Shown here one piece after another: positions 26,909-36,226 of a stretch of DNA of 64,000 nt. The stretch covers positions 1-64,000 of the forward strand of contig NZ_QPMM01000008.1 of assembly GCF_003419895.1 (NCBI RefSeq). Reading direction: 5' to 3'. A program made the position numbers and the translations under genes. The stretch comes from Chitinophaga silvatica. Lineage in GTDB: Bacteria; Bacteroidota; Bacteroidia; Chitinophagales; Chitinophagaceae. The notes beneath the pieces were generated by a model. That model did no database searches and had not been told where the DNA came from. It was given only the letters and a program-made list of their open reading frames with translations. Each line of letters begins with the position of its first letter. Within the stretch, counting starts at the first letter, position 1.

Positions 26909-29900
26909 ATGAAGCTTACCTATATTAAATATGGATTATTATTACTGATGTGTTGTATAAACGCATCCGCTTTTGCACAGGATATCCCTTATTCTTTTTC
27001 ACATCTCGATGTAAATAATGGCCTATCTCACAATGGGATTACCAGTATTAAAAAAGATGCTAAAGGATTCCTTTGGTTTGGAACCCTGAATGGATTAAAC
27101 AGATTCGATGGTTCTAAATTTAAAGTGTACAAACATCGGTTAAATGATCCGGCTTCTATCCCAGATAACTTTATCACTAATATCTATGATGCTCCCGGAA
27201 ACTGCTTTTGGATAAAAACACAGTTGGGATATGCCATCTATGATCCGGAAACAGATAGCTTCAGTGAGAAAGTTGAAAAACTACTTCCTTCCCCGGAAGT
27301 TCCCGGATATCAGATAGAAAAAGTACTGAAAGGAAGTAATGGCGAGTTTTATTTTCTGCGGGCCGATCATGGTATCATCATCTACAATGAACAAACTAAA
27401 GTTTCTAAAACCTATAGTTATATTAAAGGAGATACAACCAGTTTGCATGGTATTGATGTTGCCGATATAGCGTTGGACGAACGTGGTGATCTTTGGATTG
27501 CATACCTTAATGGGTGGGTAGAACAATTTGATACACGCACTCATAAAGTAATATATCGTGCAACCCCACTGTATAATATGGTTGCAGGAAAGAAACCAGC
27601 TAAGTATCAAATATTTATTGACCGGCAACAGGATATCTGGTTGTTCGCTGCCAATAGTGATGGACTTTATTACTATAGCCCTTCAGGTAATATCAGTAAA
27701 CATTTTTATAAAGATGCTTCCGAGAATAGATTATATGCAAATGTTGTAAATACTGTAATACAGGACCAACAAGGAAGTATCTGGATCGCAACCGATCCGG
27801 GCGGAGTACATATTCTGGATAAATCTACTTTCCTCATCCGAAATGTGATCCGCGATGAATTAAATCCAAATAGCCTGAGTCAAAACAGTATAACTACTGT
27901 ATATGGCGATTCTACCGGTATGATCTGGTTAGGTACCTATAAGAAAGGAATCAATTACTATTATCCTGGTATTTTTAAATTTCCACTATATAGTCATACC
28001 CCCTTACAACCAGACGGACTTAATTACAGCGATATCAATGCCTTTGCTGAAGATCATAAAGGTAATCTCTGGCTTGGTAGTAATGGAGGAGGAATAACCT
28101 ATTTCAACCGGCAAAATAATACCTGGAAAGCATATGTAAATGAAAAATCAAATCCCAATAGCCTTAGTACTAATGTAATTGTTAGCTTGTGTGTAGATCA
28201 TCTGCAAAATCTTTGGGTGGGTACTTACCTGGGAGGACTTGATTATTTTGATGGAAAGACTTTTAAACACTATCGCCACGATGAAAATGATCCCAATAGC
28301 CTGTCGGATAACCGGGTTTATGAAATCATGGAGGATAGTGAACAGAAAATCTGGATTGGAACCCTTTCTGGTGGTGTGAATATTTTTGATCCCCAAACCC
28401 AGACCTTTAAGCATCTTCGCCGGGCCGATTCGGTGAGTATCCATTCTGATTATGTTTTCACATTGCTGGAAGACAGACGTAAAGATATCTGGATTGGAAC
28501 CTCGAATGGAATAGATGTATTCCACCGTAAAACAGGTAAATATGTACATTATCAGCACAATAATGATAGCACCGGAAGTCTGGCAAATGATAATATCCTT
28601 TCAATGATTGAAGATAGCCGGGGGTATATCTGTATAGGTACCAGGGAAGGACTAAATATTTTCAATCCGAATACCCAGCGATTTACATTATTCAGAGAAG
28701 AAGACGGTTTACCTGATAATAACGTTCTTGGAATCCGGGAAGACCGAAATCACCACCTATGGATTAGTACTGCCAACGGAATTTCTAACGGGATCGTGAA
28801 TGCCGATAATGAGGAATATAAGATCAACTTCATCAACTATGATGTGAAGGACGGATTACAGGGAAAACAATTCAATGAAGATGCTTCCCTGGCAACTGCT
28901 AATGGGGAAATGGTTTTTGGAGGTGGCAATGGCTTTAATATTTTTAATCCTGCTGGTATTAAAATAAACAATACCCAACCCGAATTAGTTTTTACCGATT
29001 TTCAACTATTTAATCATTCAATAAATCCAGGAGAAAAAATCAATGGAAAAATAATCTTATCTGCATCTATTACTATTACAAATAATATTGTACTCAACTA
29101 CAATCAAAACTTTTTCTCAATTGAGTTTGCAGCTCTCGACTTCCTGATGCCGGATAAAGTGAAGTATCAATATAAGATGGAAGGAGTTGATAAAAACTGG
29201 ATTGCCTCTGATAATAAAATCCGTAAAGCAACCTATACCAACATTGATCCTGGCAATTATATATTTAAAGTAAGAGTTGCTTCAGGAAATGATACGTGGA
29301 ATGATAAAGTTCTGTCTCTGAATATCCGCATCCTGCCGCCTTTCTGGAAAACTCAGATTGCTTATGCCTGTTATGTTTTTCTCTTCATCTCTATATTACT
29401 TTATATCAGATATCGTGGCATCAAGAAGATCCGTATGCAATTTGCTATGGAACAGGAGAAACAGGAAGTTCAGCGAATTAGAGAGCAGGAGCGGGAAGAA
29501 GCAAAAAGGTTACATGAACTGGATAGAATGAAGATAAAGTTTCTTACGAATATCAGTCATGAGTTCAGAACGCCTTTGTCGCTGATCCTGGCCCCCATTG
29601 AAAAAATGATGAAAGATTCCCAAGGAACAGAACACCAGGCCCAGATGAATATGATTCATCGTAATGTAAGGCGTGTGCTAAACCTGGTAAATCAACTGCT
29701 GGATTTTAGGAAAATGGAGGTTTATGAATTGAAACTGGATACAAAACCTGGAGATATAATCAGGTTTATCAAAGATGTCTCTTTCTCGTTCATGGATATT
29801 GCGGAACAAAAGAATATCAAATTTGCTTTTGATACAGATATTGATGCTCTGGAAACGTATTTTGACCATGATAAAATTGAAAGAATTCTCTTCAATTTAT

Positions 29901-31069
29901 TATCCAATGCATTTAAGTTTACCCCCGCTGGTGGCCATGTAGGAGTGTTTCTGAATTTTATTCCTGCAATTGAAGAAGGTAAACAGGTACATCTTCGAAT
30001 TAATGTAATTGATTCTGGAATTGGTATTCCTCCGGAGAAGATCGATAAAATATTTGATAGATTTTATCAGCACGATATTCCGGCTTCTCTTATTAATCAG
30101 GGTAGCGGAATAGGATTATCTATAACCCGTGAATTTGTTAAACTACATGAAGGTACTATTCATGTAGAATCGATTACTAATGGCGGTAGTTGTTTTATTG
30201 TAGAACTTCCGTTAGAAGTTATATCAACAATAAACAAGAAAGATAACAATGAGAAAAATGATGTTGCACCAGTAAAGGAAATTAATAAAAAACCAACAAT
30301 TCTTTTGGTAGAAGATAGTGATGATTTCAGATTTTATCTGAAAGATAATTTACAGGAGTATTTCTGTTTGTTGGAAGCAGCTAATGGCAAGGAAGGGTGG
30401 CAAAAGGCATTAGCCCTGCATCCCGATTTAATAGTTAGTGATGTGAGTATGCCGGAAATGAATGGTTTGGAGTTATGTACTAAAATTAAACAGGATAAAC
30501 GTACATCACATATTCCAATCATTCTGCTAACGGCACTGGTAGGAGAGGAATTTCAGCTAAAAGGGCTGGAAAATGGAGCAAATGATTACCTCTGTAAGCC
30601 ATTCAATTTTGAAATGTTATTATCGAAAATTAGAAACCTGCTAACCTTACAAACAACCATCAAGAAAGTATACACAAAACAGGTAGATGTGCAGGTAGCT
30701 GATATCGCTATCCAATCGGTGGATGAAAAATTCATTGCTGCTGCATTGACATATATAGAAGAAAATTTACAGAATGCCGATTTAAGTGTTGCTGAGCTGA
30801 GCAAACATTTATGTATTAGCCGGGTTTCTTTATATAAGAAAATGCTTCAGCTTACAGGCAAAACACCGGTAGATTTCATACGCTCTATCCGACTTAAGAA
30901 AGCCGCACAGATGCTGGAAAAAAGTCAGCTTAGTATTGCCGAAATATCCTACATCGTAGGATTCAATACACCTCATTATTTTACAAAATCCTTCAAGGCA
31001 GAATTTGGAGTATTACCGTCAGTTTATATCAAACAATTAGGAAAAGATACTTCAAATAAGGCCTTATAA
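26909..31069 (+). CDS. Hybrid two-component system regulator (HTCS)
   Basis: 1386 residues from the ATG at 26909, which gives a proper signal peptide (LLLLMCCINASAFAQ); an ATG 72 bp upstream would lie ahead of the terminator hairpin. Domains in order: two-component-regulator beta-propeller repeats (about 35-700, many WIGT/WLGT motifs), Y_Y_Y domain (about 735-800), one membrane helix (about 813-835), HisKA with SHEFRTPLSLIL (H884), HATPase (DSGIGIPPEKIDKIFDRFYQ), receiver domain with D1178 (LIVSDVSMPEMNG), and a C-terminal AraC helix-turn-helix (about 1280-1380). Such proteins sense oligosaccharides in the periplasm and activate the adjacent susCD operon. Confidence 0.96.
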   Translation: MKLTYIKYGLLLLMCCINASAFAQDIPYSFSHLDVNNGLSHNGITSIKKDAKGFLWFGTLNGLNRFDGSKFKVYKHRLNDPASIPDNFITNIYDAPGNCFWIKTQLGYAIYDPETDSFSEKVEKLLPSPEVPGYQIEKVLKGSNGEFYFLRADHGIIIYNEQTKVSKTYSYIKGDTTSLHGIDVADIALDERGDLWIAYLNGWVEQFDTRTHKVIYRATPLYNMVAGKKPAKYQIFIDRQQDIWLFAANSDGLYYYSPSGNISKHFYKDASENRLYANVVNTVIQDQQGSIWIATDPGGVHILDKSTFLIRNVIRDELNPNSLSQNSITTVYGDSTGMIWLGTYKKGINYYYPGIFKFPLYSHTPLQPDGLNYSDINAFAEDHKGNLWLGSNGGGITYFNRQNNTWKAYVNEKSNPNSLSTNVIVSLCVDHLQNLWVGTYLGGLDYFDGKTFKHYRHDENDPNSLSDNRVYEIMEDSEQKIWIGTLSGGVNIFDPQTQTFKHLRRADSVSIHSDYVFTLLEDRRKDIWIGTSNGIDVFHRKTGKYVHYQHNNDSTGSLANDNILSMIEDSRGYICIGTREGLNIFNPNTQRFTLFREEDGLPDNNVLGIREDRNHHLWISTANGISNGIVNADNEEYKINFINYDVKDGLQGKQFNEDASLATANGEMVFGGGNGFNIFNPAGIKINNTQPELVFTDFQLFNHSINPGEKINGKIILSASITITNNIVLNYNQNFFSIEFAALDFLMPDKVKYQYKMEGVDKNWIASDNKIRKATYTNIDPGNYIFKVRVASGNDTWNDKVLSLNIRILPPFWKTQIAYACYVFLFISILLYIRYRGIKKIRMQFAMEQEKQEVQRIREQEREEAKRLHELDRMKIKFLTNISHEFRTPLSLILAPIEKMMKDSQGTEHQAQMNMIHRNVRRVLNLVNQLLDFRKMEVYELKLDTKPGDIIRFIKDVSFSFMDIAEQKNIKFAFDTDIDALETYFDHDKIERILFNLLSNAFKFTPAGGHVGVFLNFIPAIEEGKQVHLRINVIDSGIGIPPEKIDKIFDRFYQHDIPASLINQGSGIGLSITREFVKLHEGTIHVESITNGGSCFIVELPLEVISTINKKDNNEKNDVAPVKEINKKPTILLVEDSDDFRFYLKDNLQEYFCLLEAANGKEGWQKALALHPDLIVSDVSMPEMNGLELCTKIKQDKRTSHIPIILLTALVGEEFQLKGLENGANDYLCKPFNFEMLLSKIRNLLTLQTTIKKVYTKQVDVQVADIAIQSVDEKFIAAALTYIEENLQNADLSVAELSKHLCISRVSLYKKMLQLTGKTPVDFIRSIRLKKAAQMLEKSQLSIAEISYIVGFNTPHYFTKSFKAEFGVLPSVYIKQLGKDTSNKAL

Positions 31070-31080
31070 TACTTATAACT

Positions 31081-32094
31081 ATGCAAAAGATATTACTTAC
31101 TATTCTCTTTTTATATACTGTTGGATGTTCGAGATCTGCAAAATCCGCAAGTCCGGATACCCCAACGCGTGATACTGTTTCTGCTTCGGTATCACCTGTT
31201 AAAAAACATGGAGCCTTGCATGTAGAGGGCCGATACCTGAAAGACCAGCAAAATAATACTGTTGTGCTACGAGGACAGAGCTTAGGTTGGAGCACCTGGT
31301 GGCCTCAATACTGGAATGCAGATGTTGTGAATTGGCTGGCAGATGATTTTAAAACAGATATTATTCGTGCTGCCATGGGGGTAGATATGAAACCAGGATT
31401 TCTGAATGATAGTTCCCGTCAGCTTTCTTTGCTAAGGAAGGTGATCGATGGGGCTTTGGCTAAAGGTAGTTATGTAATCATCGATTGGCATTGTGAGCCA
31501 TTTTATCAGGAAGAAGCTGTTGCTTTTTTTAGTGCTATGGCGAAGGCTTATGGGCATCATCCTCATATTATGTATGAGATTATTAATGAGCCTAATAATA
31601 CTCAAACATGGCCTCAGGTTAAGGCATATGCTGCAGCTGTAATAGCGGCTATCAGAGCTAATGATCCTGATAACATCATTTTAGTCGGCTGCCCAAATTG
31701 GGATCAGAAAATTAAGGAAGTAGCTGATGCTCCGTTAACCGGCTATACTAATATCATGTACACGGTTCACTTCTATGCTGCCACTCACAAGCAATGGCTG
31801 AGAGACGACTGTGCTTATGCGCTGAGTAAAAACATTCCCATCTTTATTACAGAATGTAATGGCTCTGAAGCTTCAGGTAGCGGACATATAGACTATCCCG
31901 AGTGGGAAGCCTGGTTTTCCTTTATGGAGAGTAATAAGCTTAGCTGGATCAACTGGTCTGTTTCGGATAAAGCCAATGAGTTATGTTCTATCCTCCTTCC
32001 CGGAGCTCCGGCCAACGGTAACTGGACAAAAGAGCAGCTGACTGAAACCGGGAATTATATTAGGGCAAAGTTGAGAAGCTTCAGTACTCGTTAA
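31081..32094 (+). CDS. GH5-family endo-beta-glucanase lipoprotein
   Basis: A 337-residue lipoprotein (lipobox cysteine C16). The GH5 (beta/alpha)8 barrel has acid/base E170 in MYEIINEPN, nucleophile E258 in FITECNG, plus YVIIDWHCEP and YTVHFYAATH. It resembles GH5 subfamily 2 cellulases acting on beta-1,4-glucan or mixed-linkage glucan. It begins 11 bp after the regulator gene. It is the only glycoside hydrolase in this locus and is the likely surface enzyme feeding SusCD. Substrate assignment is inference. Confidence 0.9.
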   Translation: MQKILLTILFLYTVGCSRSAKSASPDTPTRDTVSASVSPVKKHGALHVEGRYLKDQQNNTVVLRGQSLGWSTWWPQYWNADVVNWLADDFKTDIIRAAMGVDMKPGFLNDSSRQLSLLRKVIDGALAKGSYVIIDWHCEPFYQEEAVAFFSAMAKAYGHHPHIMYEIINEPNNTQTWPQVKAYAAAVIAAIRANDPDNIILVGCPNWDQKIKEVADAPLTGYTNIMYTVHFYAATHKQWLRDDCAYALSKNIPIFITECNGSEASGSGHIDYPEWEAWFSFMESNKLSWINWSVSDKANELCSILLPGAPANGNWTKEQLTETGNYIRAKLRSFSTR

Positions 32095-32837
32095 TCTTCT
32101 TCCCAGATCCAGGGATCATTAGGCGAATTACGTGTAGCAGATCGATTATATGTTAAATGATAGAGTTGATTTACACTCGGATCAATTAAAGTTATTTGTT
32201 CAAACGCTACTAGTTTCGCATCATCGAGATCTGGATCTTCCTCGCTATGGAATTGCCAGTCGCCATCTTCATTATGATATACATACAGGATAGGTTTTCC
32301 TTCCAGTACTTGTTTTGTAGTAAAGACCCCCAGGTTTCTTTCTTCATAGAATTTGAAGTCGATATTTCTATCGAGTAATGGTTGCTTGAATTTCCAATCG
32401 GGGTTAAATCCTATTTCCCATGGAAAGCGGGATTGTTTGTCGGGCCATACTAATTGTAACGATGGATAGTTTTCTGTATCATAAAAGAGATTGGTAACTC
32501 CCATGTAATCTGAATAATACGTTTTATGTACCTCCAGGAATTGCACTTTATAATTCTGGATGAAATTATCGTATAGGATACCTGGTGTGAGGGAACTTCC
32601 ATTGGTGATTTTTGCACATCCGATATTTAGCAGATCACCTAATTGATCAGTAGATAAACCGAATGCTATAAGTTCGGGATGATTAAATTTCTGATATAGT
32701 CCAATCGTGTATGCGAAGGCGGGGAGATAATCATCCGCTTCTATCAATACAATAAAGCAGCCATATTTATCTATTTTTCTTTGAATCTCTTTTGAAGAAA
32801 TAGGAGTGTGGTTGCAATCTTTGCTATCCTGATTCAT
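32091..32837 (-). CDS. DUF4262-domain protein
   Basis: A 248-residue cytoplasmic protein. The DUF4262 core (about 20-150) includes FAYTIGLYQKFNHPELIAFG. The C-terminal ~85 residues (KQVLEGKPILYVYHNEDGDW through DPSVNQLYHL) resemble the DUF2185/immunity-type module. Neither domain has a known reaction. The two-part arrangement is seen in proteins linked to polymorphic-toxin immunity, but no toxin gene is nearby. Its 3' end overlaps the convergent GH5 gene by 4 bp. Confidence 0.75.
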   Translation of the reverse strand: MNQDSKDCNHTPISSKEIQRKIDKYGCFIVLIEADDYLPAFAYTIGLYQKFNHPELIAFGLSTDQLGDLLNIGCAKITNGSSLTPGILYDNFIQNYKVQFLEVHKTYYSDYMGVTNLFYDTENYPSLQLVWPDKQSRFPWEIGFNPDWKFKQPLLDRNIDFKFYEERNLGVFTTKQVLEGKPILYVYHNEDGDWQFHSEEDPDLDDAKLVAFEQITLIDPSVNQLYHLTYNRSATRNSPNDPWIWEED

Positions 32838-32878
32838 TTTACTTTGGTTGTAAATGTTTTTGTTGATTTTATAGCTTG

Positions 32879-33307
32879 TTAAGGAATTTCCTTTATGTTC
32901 TCTTGTTTTACAGGCTCGCTTTGATGTTTGTCAATATCCAATAATTTATTAAAAAAGAATAAATTCAGAACAACGCTAATTACAAGTATCATAAGAATGA
33001 TTAATGTCCATCTACGTGTTGGGTTAAAAAACTGGATTGAGGTGGATGCTTGAATTTTGATGAAATGACATTCAGAAATTTGCTTGTCTGAAATAATCTT
33101 TAGTAATCTATCCTTTACCCCTGGGGGAGGTGTAATGCTATATAATTTTAAGTGTTTTTCAAAGTCGCTTTCAGTTTGTACGACAGCTGATTCTATTTCA
33201 GGATACAGCTTTCTTAGCGAGCCCAGTTCCTTTACTTCATCAGAACTAGCCAGGCCACAGACACATTTTTCTATGATACCGCTCGATATGTAAGATTCAA
33301 TATCCAA
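32879..33307 (-). CDS. Short membrane anti-sigma factor
   Basis: A 142-residue protein. The N-terminal part (MDIESYISSGIIEKCVCGLA) is the anti-sigma zinc-finger-like segment typical of Bacteroidota RskA-type proteins. One membrane helix lies at about 98-120 (WTLIILMILVISVVLNLFFF), followed by only about 20 periplasmic residues. The usual C-terminal RskA sensor domain (over 100 residues) is absent. It overlaps the sigma-factor gene by 11 bp, so the pair is translationally coupled. It should hold the ECF sigma factor at the membrane. Confidence 0.8.
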   Translation of the reverse strand: MDIESYISSGIIEKCVCGLASSDEVKELGSLRKLYPEIESAVVQTESDFEKHLKLYSITPPPGVKDRLLKIISDKQISECHFIKIQASTSIQFFNPTRRWTLIILMILVISVVLNLFFFNKLLDIDKHQSEPVKQENIKEIP

Positions 33308-33872
33308 AACTTTTCATCATTTTTCTCAATGATCGTATAGCGCTAGATACCCTTGTTTTAACTGTTCCTAAAGGAATACCCAATATTTGTGAAATTTCTG
33401 CCTGAGTATATCCCTGAAAGTAAGATAATTCTATTAATTCGCTATGTTCTTTCTTTAGCAATTTGGCCAAGGGTCTTATTCCATTATCTTCCTGTAAGGT
33501 TCCTTCAGGAAGTGGTAAATCAGTTAAGGATTCATTTTTCTTATTGTTTTTGAAATCCTTACTGCGTATAATATCTATAGCTGTATTTCTGGCGATCCAA
33601 AGTATCCATATAAATAGGCTTGCTATCTTTGGATCATATTTATGTAAATTATTCCAAACCTTTAAAAAGGTATCCTGTAATGCTTCTTCTGCTATGTTTC
33701 GGTTATTTAACATATCATATAGATGTTTGTAGATTGCTGGGGCATGCTCGTCGTATAACTGATTAAAAATAATCTCTTTGTTTTCTGGAAGGAAAACAAA
33801 ACCTGAATCTTTATGTGGATTATTATTGTCCAAATTTACTTCAGAGATGTTTGATTTTATTATATTGAGCAA
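33297..33872 (-). CDS. ECF RNA polymerase sigma factor (sigma-70 family)
   Basis: A 191-residue ECF sigma factor. Region 2 lies at about 30-95 (LYDEHAPAIYKHLYDMLNNR, EEALQDTFLKVWNNL, LFIWILWIARNTAIDIIR) and region 4 at about 130-185 (LIELSYFQGYTQAEISQILG, PLGTVKTRVSSAIRSLRKM). It is coupled to the anti-sigma gene downstream and is not linked to a FecR or susC gene, so it probably controls a cell-envelope or stress response rather than nutrient uptake. The regulon cannot be read from this window. Confidence 0.93.
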   Translation of the reverse strand: MLNIIKSNISEVNLDNNNPHKDSGFVFLPENKEIIFNQLYDEHAPAIYKHLYDMLNNRNIAEEALQDTFLKVWNNLHKYDPKIASLFIWILWIARNTAIDIIRSKDFKNNKKNESLTDLPLPEGTLQEDNGIRPLAKLLKKEHSELIELSYFQGYTQAEISQILGIPLGTVKTRVSSAIRSLRKMMKSFGY

Positions 33873-33985
33873 CAGCCAGCATTTCTTAAGTGCTACTATT
33901 CTAAATACGGGATGATAATCCAGAAAGTTTGGGTGCTTAAATTATTTTTTAAATGAGAATATTAATATGATAATAAAAGTTAACT

Positions 33986-34522
33986 ATGAATTACAGAGAT
34001 GAAACAACAGGTATTTTAAAAGTACTTAATGACTATACCTATGCCTTGAATGTATTGGATCAATATGACCACCAATTACTTGAAATCTCAGATATTACCA
34101 CCCAAAATTTGTTTGAAATCACGTATGAATCTGCGATGAGGGCAATTGTCGGATTACGCGACAAATTTGGTGGTAGTAGTTTGTTTGGTAATGAGAAAGA
34201 TGAATCTTTTCAAGGGTCGCTTGCTGCTATTTATCAGACTTTCAATAATGAGTATTTATATCCTTCTGTGGAAGAGAAGGCCGCAAACCTTTTATATTTT
34301 GTTGTAAAGAATCATTCGTTCTCTGATGGGAACAAACGTATTGCTGCATTTTTGTTTGTATGGTTTCTTGAAAGAAATAATATTCTCTATCATACTGATG
34401 GCACAATGAAGTTGGCTAATAATACATTGGTAGCACTTACATTGATGATAGCAGAATCGAAACCCGAAGAGAAAGAAATGATGGTTAAAGTGGTAGTGAA
34501 TTTAATCAATAACCGCAACTAA
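33986..34522 (+). CDS. Fic/Doc-domain protein (C-terminal half of a RhuM-Fic protein)
   Basis: A 178-residue protein with Fic motif HSFSDGNKRIAA (residues 110-121), helical flanks (YPSVEEKAANLLYFVVKN before the motif) and a KPEE-containing C-terminus. These match the second half of the widespread RhuM/Fic proteins, in which an N-terminal RhuM region of ~150 residues precedes them; that region is missing here. The motif has K-R-I-A-A rather than the G-R-x-x-R of AMPylating Fic enzymes, so it is closer to Doc. Fic/Doc proteins transfer nucleotide or phosphate to proteins. No antitoxin is adjacent. Confidence 0.82.
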   Translation: MNYRDETTGILKVLNDYTYALNVLDQYDHQLLEISDITTQNLFEITYESAMRAIVGLRDKFGGSSLFGNEKDESFQGSLAAIYQTFNNEYLYPSVEEKAANLLYFVVKNHSFSDGNKRIAAFLFVWFLERNNILYHTDGTMKLANNTLVALTLMIAESKPEEKEMMVKVVVNLINNRN

Positions 34523-34524
34523 CG

Positions 34525-35214
34525 TTAGCTTTCAATTATCTCCATAGCCGCCAGACATCGGAATTTCATGCCTTCTACAATTATTGTATTTGATTCGTGG
34601 TAATGACCATAGTACCATTCTTTGCACCCAGCCTGGTTTACAGCAGCATATATCTGACTCATAATTGCCCTTTCCTGGTGGAGCTCTTGCATTAATTGAG
34701 CATCGTTAGAAGCATAATGAGTAACAATTGGTGGGATAATATATGGCCAGGCTTCCTGCGGAGCTATATGGGAGATTACTAAATCAATTTGTTGAGTCGG
34801 GATACTCTGAATGGTCGCAGTATCAAAAATTACCTTTTCATCTTCCCAGTAATCTTTTCCTATTGTTCTGCTTTTTCGGTCTATAGAAATACCTCCCCCA
34901 ATAAAAAGAACTTTTCGGTTCTCTATAGTTAGTACTTCGTAATCTTGTACCAGTTTTATGCACTCAAGTTGTATAGATTCCCTATTATCCCAGAACCATT
35001 TATTATCGTGGTTTCCTCTGAGGATATACAGAAAGTTTTGAGATTGGATCAGAAACTTATCTATTTGTTTTAAAATACTGATGTCCCGGGCCTTAGAATT
35101 AAAGCCCAGGCCCCAGTCTCCAACCTGAATAATATTAGCCTTGGTAATGTCTCTGCGTTTTAGTTGATAAAGTATTTCAGGATAACCACCATGTATGTCA
35201 CCAATCAAAATCAT
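34525..35214 (-). CDS. Calcineurin-like metallophosphoesterase
   Basis: A 229-residue protein with the full metallophosphoesterase motif set: GDIHG (5-9), GDWG (32-35), GNHD (67-70), a later VISHIAP histidine and a C-terminal GHYH. Two metal ions are expected. It resembles protein-phosphatase or diadenosine-tetraphosphatase-like enzymes; the substrate is not evident. Its start overlaps the stop of the upstream gene as ATGA (35211-35214), so the two are translationally coupled. Confidence 0.9.
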   Translation of the reverse strand: MILIGDIHGGYPEILYQLKRRDITKANIIQVGDWGLGFNSKARDISILKQIDKFLIQSQNFLYILRGNHDNKWFWDNRESIQLECIKLVQDYEVLTIENRKVLFIGGGISIDRKSRTIGKDYWEDEKVIFDTATIQSIPTQQIDLVISHIAPQEAWPYIIPPIVTHYASNDAQLMQELHQERAIMSQIYAAVNQAGCKEWYYGHYHESNTIIVEGMKFRCLAAMEIIES

Positions 35215-35984
35215 TTATCATCCAGTTTAACACCTCTTTCTATACGCTCTTCTACTATTTTCAGTAGATGATTGTATTTATCTGTTTGTTGAACTCTTGC
35301 CAATAAAACGTAGGCATCTTTTAAGGATGATAGCGAGATGATATCTTCCAGTGTGGCAGAGTTTTCAGTTGCATCAATAAAACCTTCAAAATCGCCTAAT
35401 ACTGCCAGGGCATACTGAACAGCTAATTCTGTTTCATTAATTTCCTCAAGAATCTCTGCTGTGGCCATCATATCAGGACCTACAAAGTGTGGGTAGTGGC
35501 TCATAATTGAACAGGTAATCTTGCTCTTATTTTGCCATACAGCTGCTTTGGGCCGAGGTAAGTTTGTATTGCTAAAGAAATCTATCAATACATTGCACCA
35601 TTCTCTCAGTACAACTGCGTAGAGCCATACATCGGCAGTGATAGGACGTTCGGGGTAATGATCCGCCAATGTTCTTACTTCTGCTGATAAATAGGAGAGC
35701 TGTTGCAGCACTATTTTTCGTAATGTCGCTTCCTGTGGGGCAAAATTTCCATTTTCACTAAGGGAAATCAATAAACGCACCAGATCGGTAAACTGGCTCT
35801 CTCCATTAGCTTTCAGGGATAATGTAAAATCTTCAAAGAGGGCAGACTGCGATAATATTTCTTTTGCAAGTTGCACAGGTAGGTAACTGGTGTCTCTTAA
35901 CTTATCTGTTACTCTACCTAGGTCATTTGAGGCGATGGCCTGCCAAAGCGGGGTGTAATTACTTTTCTCAAATATTGTATTCAT
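35211..35984 (-). CDS. Uncharacterised protein coupled to the metallophosphoesterase
   Basis: 257 residues from the ATG at 35984. An upstream in-frame ATG at 36053 would start with an unrelated hydrophobic stretch and would place the -7 box (36010-36017) inside the gene, so it is rejected. The product looks soluble, mostly helical and acidic; I recognise no domain. The 4-bp ATGA overlap with the phosphoesterase suggests a shared function. Confidence 0.7.
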   Translation of the reverse strand: MNTIFEKSNYTPLWQAIASNDLGRVTDKLRDTSYLPVQLAKEILSQSALFEDFTLSLKANGESQFTDLVRLLISLSENGNFAPQEATLRKIVLQQLSYLSAEVRTLADHYPERPITADVWLYAVVLREWCNVLIDFFSNTNLPRPKAAVWQNKSKITCSIMSHYPHFVGPDMMATAEILEEINETELAVQYALAVLGDFEGFIDATENSATLEDIISLSSLKDAYVLLARVQQTDKYNHLLKIVEERIERGVKLDDK

Positions 35985-36009
35985 GGGTAAGGATATGTTG
36001 ACTACTATC

Positions 36010-36042
36010 CAAATATAAGATGTTTTTAGGCTTGCTGTCAAA
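36010..36042 (-). promoter_or_regulatory. Promoter for the 35984-34525 gene pair
   Basis: On the minus strand, TTTG (36042-36039), 21 nt, then TATATTTG (36017-36010), 25 bp before the ATG at 35984. The TATATTTG octamer occurs a second time at 36046-36039. Spacing is slightly longer than the usual 19. Confidence 0.42.
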
Positions 36043-36226
36043 TATAAATTCAAGCAAAAAAAAGGGTAACATTAACACATTTTAATTTAACCACTTCTCA
36101 TCAATTTTATTAAAAAAATAAGATAATTATTTTCGTTTTTGGCTAGAGAAGTTTGAAGAAAATGTTGTTTGTTAAATCATTCCATTTGCACGATCGCCGT
36201 TACAAGGCAATAGATTAATTAATGAC

